Shown here: positions 13,303 through 14,649 of the stretch, in pieces | Numbering within the stretch: position 1 is the stretch's first letter | Layout of the letters: every line of letters begins with the position of its first letter | NCBI GenBank assembly: GCA_905198125.1 | Contig: CAJKBH010000056.1 | Coordinates: forward strand, 1-14,649 | Source of the DNA: an uncultured Porphyromonadaceae bacterium | Lineage (GTDB): Bacteria > Bacteroidota > Bacteroidia > Bacteroidales > Muribaculaceae | DNA length: 14,649 nt | Reading direction: 5' to 3' | Notes under the pieces: model-generated | Seen by the model: only the letters and a program-made list of their open reading frames with translations | Databases searched by the model: none | What the model was told of the DNA's origin: nothing | Translations under genes and position numbers: made by a program

Positions 13303-13813
13303 TAATTCAACTTTCGCATGTTTGAATTATAAAGATTTTCAAGGCATGGAACCGACGGCAAAGCGAGGCTTTTAGCCCACACTGAACTTACATATTTGCA
13401 CAGAACTGGCTATTTGACAGATACTGCGAGCCGATACCTCGGAGAGGTTATTTCTCATTAACCCCACGATGGCTATAGGGCGCGAAGCGTCCCGACAGCC
13501 TTCGTGGGGATAGTCCGGCTCAGTATAGCTTGGTCGGAGACCATGCCGCTCGCCTTAAGCAACCTAATCCTTGATCATACTGGATACACATCAGGCAGTA
13601 CAGCGGCATGGTCTCCGACCAAGCTGTATCATGCCCGACTGACCCCACGAAGGCCAGTGCCAGCTGAAGCTGTCCCCGACCATCGTGGGGTTAATGAGAA
13701 ACAGCCTCTCCGAGGCACCACATTCCTAATAGAATAGAAAAATAATCTACCTAATAGTTCTGTGACTTGCCTTTCTTTATATTCCTTAAAGTGAATATGC
13801 GGAACTTGAATAA
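13303..13813 (+). repeat. Fold-back repeat copy C (expanded)
   Basis: Same orientation as A. The left arm starts TAATTCAACTTTCGCATG (13303) and the right arm ends ACTTGAATAA (13813). The inner palindrome is at 13437-13715. Compared with B it has extra sequence between left arm and inner element, including a second CACAGAAC (13399-13406), and a longer centre. It lies 101 bp after the PepSY gene; the gap carries a partial match to the GC hairpin at 31-42. The open frame 13504-13737 inside it is a by-product of the palindrome. Confidence 0.75.
13437..13715. repeat. Inner palindrome of repeat C
   Basis: The 36-bp ends 13437-13472 and 13680-13715 are inverted with 34 of 36 matches. The 11-bp CCCCACGAWGG motif or its complement lies at 13462, 13499, 13643 and 13680, keeping the 37-bp outer spacing seen in copy B. 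A perfect 24-bp inverted repeat, 13527-13550 with 13602-13625, lengthens the central arm, and imperfect pairing continues outward to the inner motifs. Confidence 0.8.
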
Positions 13814-13876
13814 CGTAAATTTCAGTGATTTAGGTTGTATTTATCTTGTGCTGGAAAATTTTTCCTGCATATTTTG

Positions 13877-13907
13877 TTTGAATGTCAAAAAATTATTTGT
13901 AGTTTTG
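13877..13907 (+). promoter_or_regulatory. Strong promoter with no close ORF
   Basis: TTTG (13877-13880), a 19-bp spacer and TAGTTTTG (13900-13907) match the Bacteroidota consensus fully. Transcription should start near 13914. The first plausible start codon on this strand is at 14322, about 400 nt later. Confidence 0.65.
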
Positions 13908-13913
13908 CAGTCG

Positions 13914-14275
13914 CAGACCGCAGCGCAGAGGCCTCGGTCGGGGATTAAGTGCGGCGGGAGCGCGAAGTCGTTCGGAAATTTAACAGTTTCAGAGACTTCG
14001 GAACATATATGAATAGCGTTTATCCGCGCTGATTCTTGACAAGCAGAAATTTCTCGCAAAGATTTCATATTCATGTCAAGGGTTAGGCAACGGTAGATGC
14101 CTGCGGTGATGTAATGTACGCGTTCGGAACCATGTCCGTGAGGATATGTCCGGATGCTTAGATTGCATATACTGGCGTAGGGCTTCTGCGTTGCCGTCCG
14201 ACATGAATAGGGCAATGCGAGAAGCCTCTGCTTGTAGGACGGTAACAGATACAGATTCCTACGCTATTTCTTTTT
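13914..14275 (+). ncRNA. Possible structured RNA or long leader
   Basis: No gene is supported in this stretch. It follows a consensus promoter and contains hairpins: CGAAGTC (13963-13969) with GACTTCG (13994-14000), enclosing GAAA/TTTC, and near the end GTAGGA (14234-14239) with TCCTAC (14257-14262), followed by a T-rich run to about 14276 that could act as a weak terminator. It could be a regulatory RNA of about 360 nt or the 5' leader of the gene at 14322. It shows none of the landmarks I know for RNase P RNA, tmRNA or tRNA. A minus-strand frame across 13841-14215 gives no recognisable protein. Confidence 0.3.
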
Positions 14276-14321
14276 ATACTGACCTAACGCCAACGAGGGG
14301 AGTCCAGCGGCAAGAAAAATA

Positions 14322-14649
14322 ATGATGGACGAAAAATTACAAGACTTAATCCATGAAGTTTGTTCTGGATTCCAAACTCACGATGTAAATGTGAGTCAGG
14401 TCTTCGACTTGCGTAGATTTGCTCGAATGACGCATTATGCATGGAAAAACAATATCGGTTTCCATCCCGATATGTTTACAGAAGCATTGAAAGAGACAGT
14501 CCTCTTCAAGAATCTGAATGAAGATGAGCTTGAAAGCAAAGCAAATGAACTCTGTTGTCAGGCAGACTTCGCAAAGTCAATGTTCTATGCAGCATGGAAA
14601 ATCCAGAGCGGACTGACCCCGTGCGCCAGTCTTGATAGACCCCCTGGTC
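14322..14649 (+). CDS. Hypothetical protein, 5' part only
   Basis: An open frame starts with tandem ATGs at 14322 and 14325 and runs without a stop to the window end, about 109 codons. An in-frame TGA at 14280-14282 limits the upstream extent. The translation begins MDEKLQDLIHEVCSGF and is charged and mostly helical in character, with aromatic-rich motifs such as MTHYAWKNN and SMFYAAWK and an N-E-D-E-L-E-S-K acidic segment. No signal peptide or membrane helix is visible, so it is probably cytoplasmic. I do not recognise the family. It has more A and T than the neighbouring genes, which could mean acquired DNA. The rest of the gene lies beyond the window. Confidence 0.6.
   Translation, partial: MMDEKLQDLIHEVCSGFQTHDVNVSQVFDLRRFARMTHYAWKNNIGFHPDMFTEALKETVLFKNLNEDELESKANELCCQADFAKSMFYAAWKIQSGLTPCASLDRPPG

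Noticed and set aside
13841..14215. 124-codon minus-strand open frame and a short alternative frame starting MSDGNAEALRQY on the same strand
   Set aside because: Neither matches a family I know, neither has a promoter, and both overlap a region with a plus-strand promoter. They could be gene remnants but cannot be supported.
13914..14275. RNase P RNA, tmRNA or tRNA
   Set aside because: The conserved sequence landmarks of these RNAs, including a T-loop GTTCRANNC in a proper stem, are not present.

Overview
The window looks like a chromosomal segment from a Bacteroidales gut bacterium, plausibly Muribaculaceae (family-level inference only). The evidence is repeated matches to the Bacteroidota promoter pattern (TTTG, about 20 bp, TAnnTTTG) and Bacteroidota-type gene families: a TonB-C-terminal secreted protein, COG2865 (AlbA/Schlafen-like) regulator, PepSY-TM protein and CE2-like SGNH esterase. 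No ribosomal RNA, tRNA, CRISPR array or recognisable transposase is visible.

Layout. 1-552: GC-rich hairpins, two copies of a palindromic operator-like site, and the collapsed remains of an SLC13-type permease gene. 553-723: copy A of a dispersed fold-back repeat. 812-3200: two co-directional secreted esterase/hydrolase genes (SGNH, then alpha/beta hydrolase), a likely operon for trimming acyl groups from glycans. 3208-6266: a minus-strand block with a secreted TonB-domain protein, a Crp/Fnr-type regulator, a HigBA-like toxin-antitoxin pair and an AraC-family regulator. 6297-6368: divergent control region. 6402-6775: repeat copy B, lying between a good promoter and the MATE efflux gene (6798-8171) that the divergent AraC protein may control. 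8278-8946: secreted SH3b protein. 9116-10612: COG2865 regulator with a repetitive linker. 10666-13201: a divergent pair, an eight-helix membrane protein of unknown function and a PepSY-TM protein with an internal duplication, possibly a redox or iron-related membrane system. 13303-13813: repeat copy C. 13814-14321: a strong promoter followed by about 400 nt of structured DNA with no convincing gene. 14322-14649: start of an unrecognised gene cut by the window end.

The most unusual item is the fold-back repeat. Copies A, B and C share imperfect outer inverted repeats. B and C also carry a nested inner palindrome with 36-bp inverted ends and four copies of an 11-bp motif in alternating orientation. 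The outer pairs of that motif keep exactly the same 37-bp spacing in B and C although the centre differs in length. Copy A has lost the inner palindrome but kept 10 bp of its edge. I do not recognise this family and see no encoded protein in it. It could be a non-autonomous mobile element, a structured-RNA cassette or a recombination substrate.
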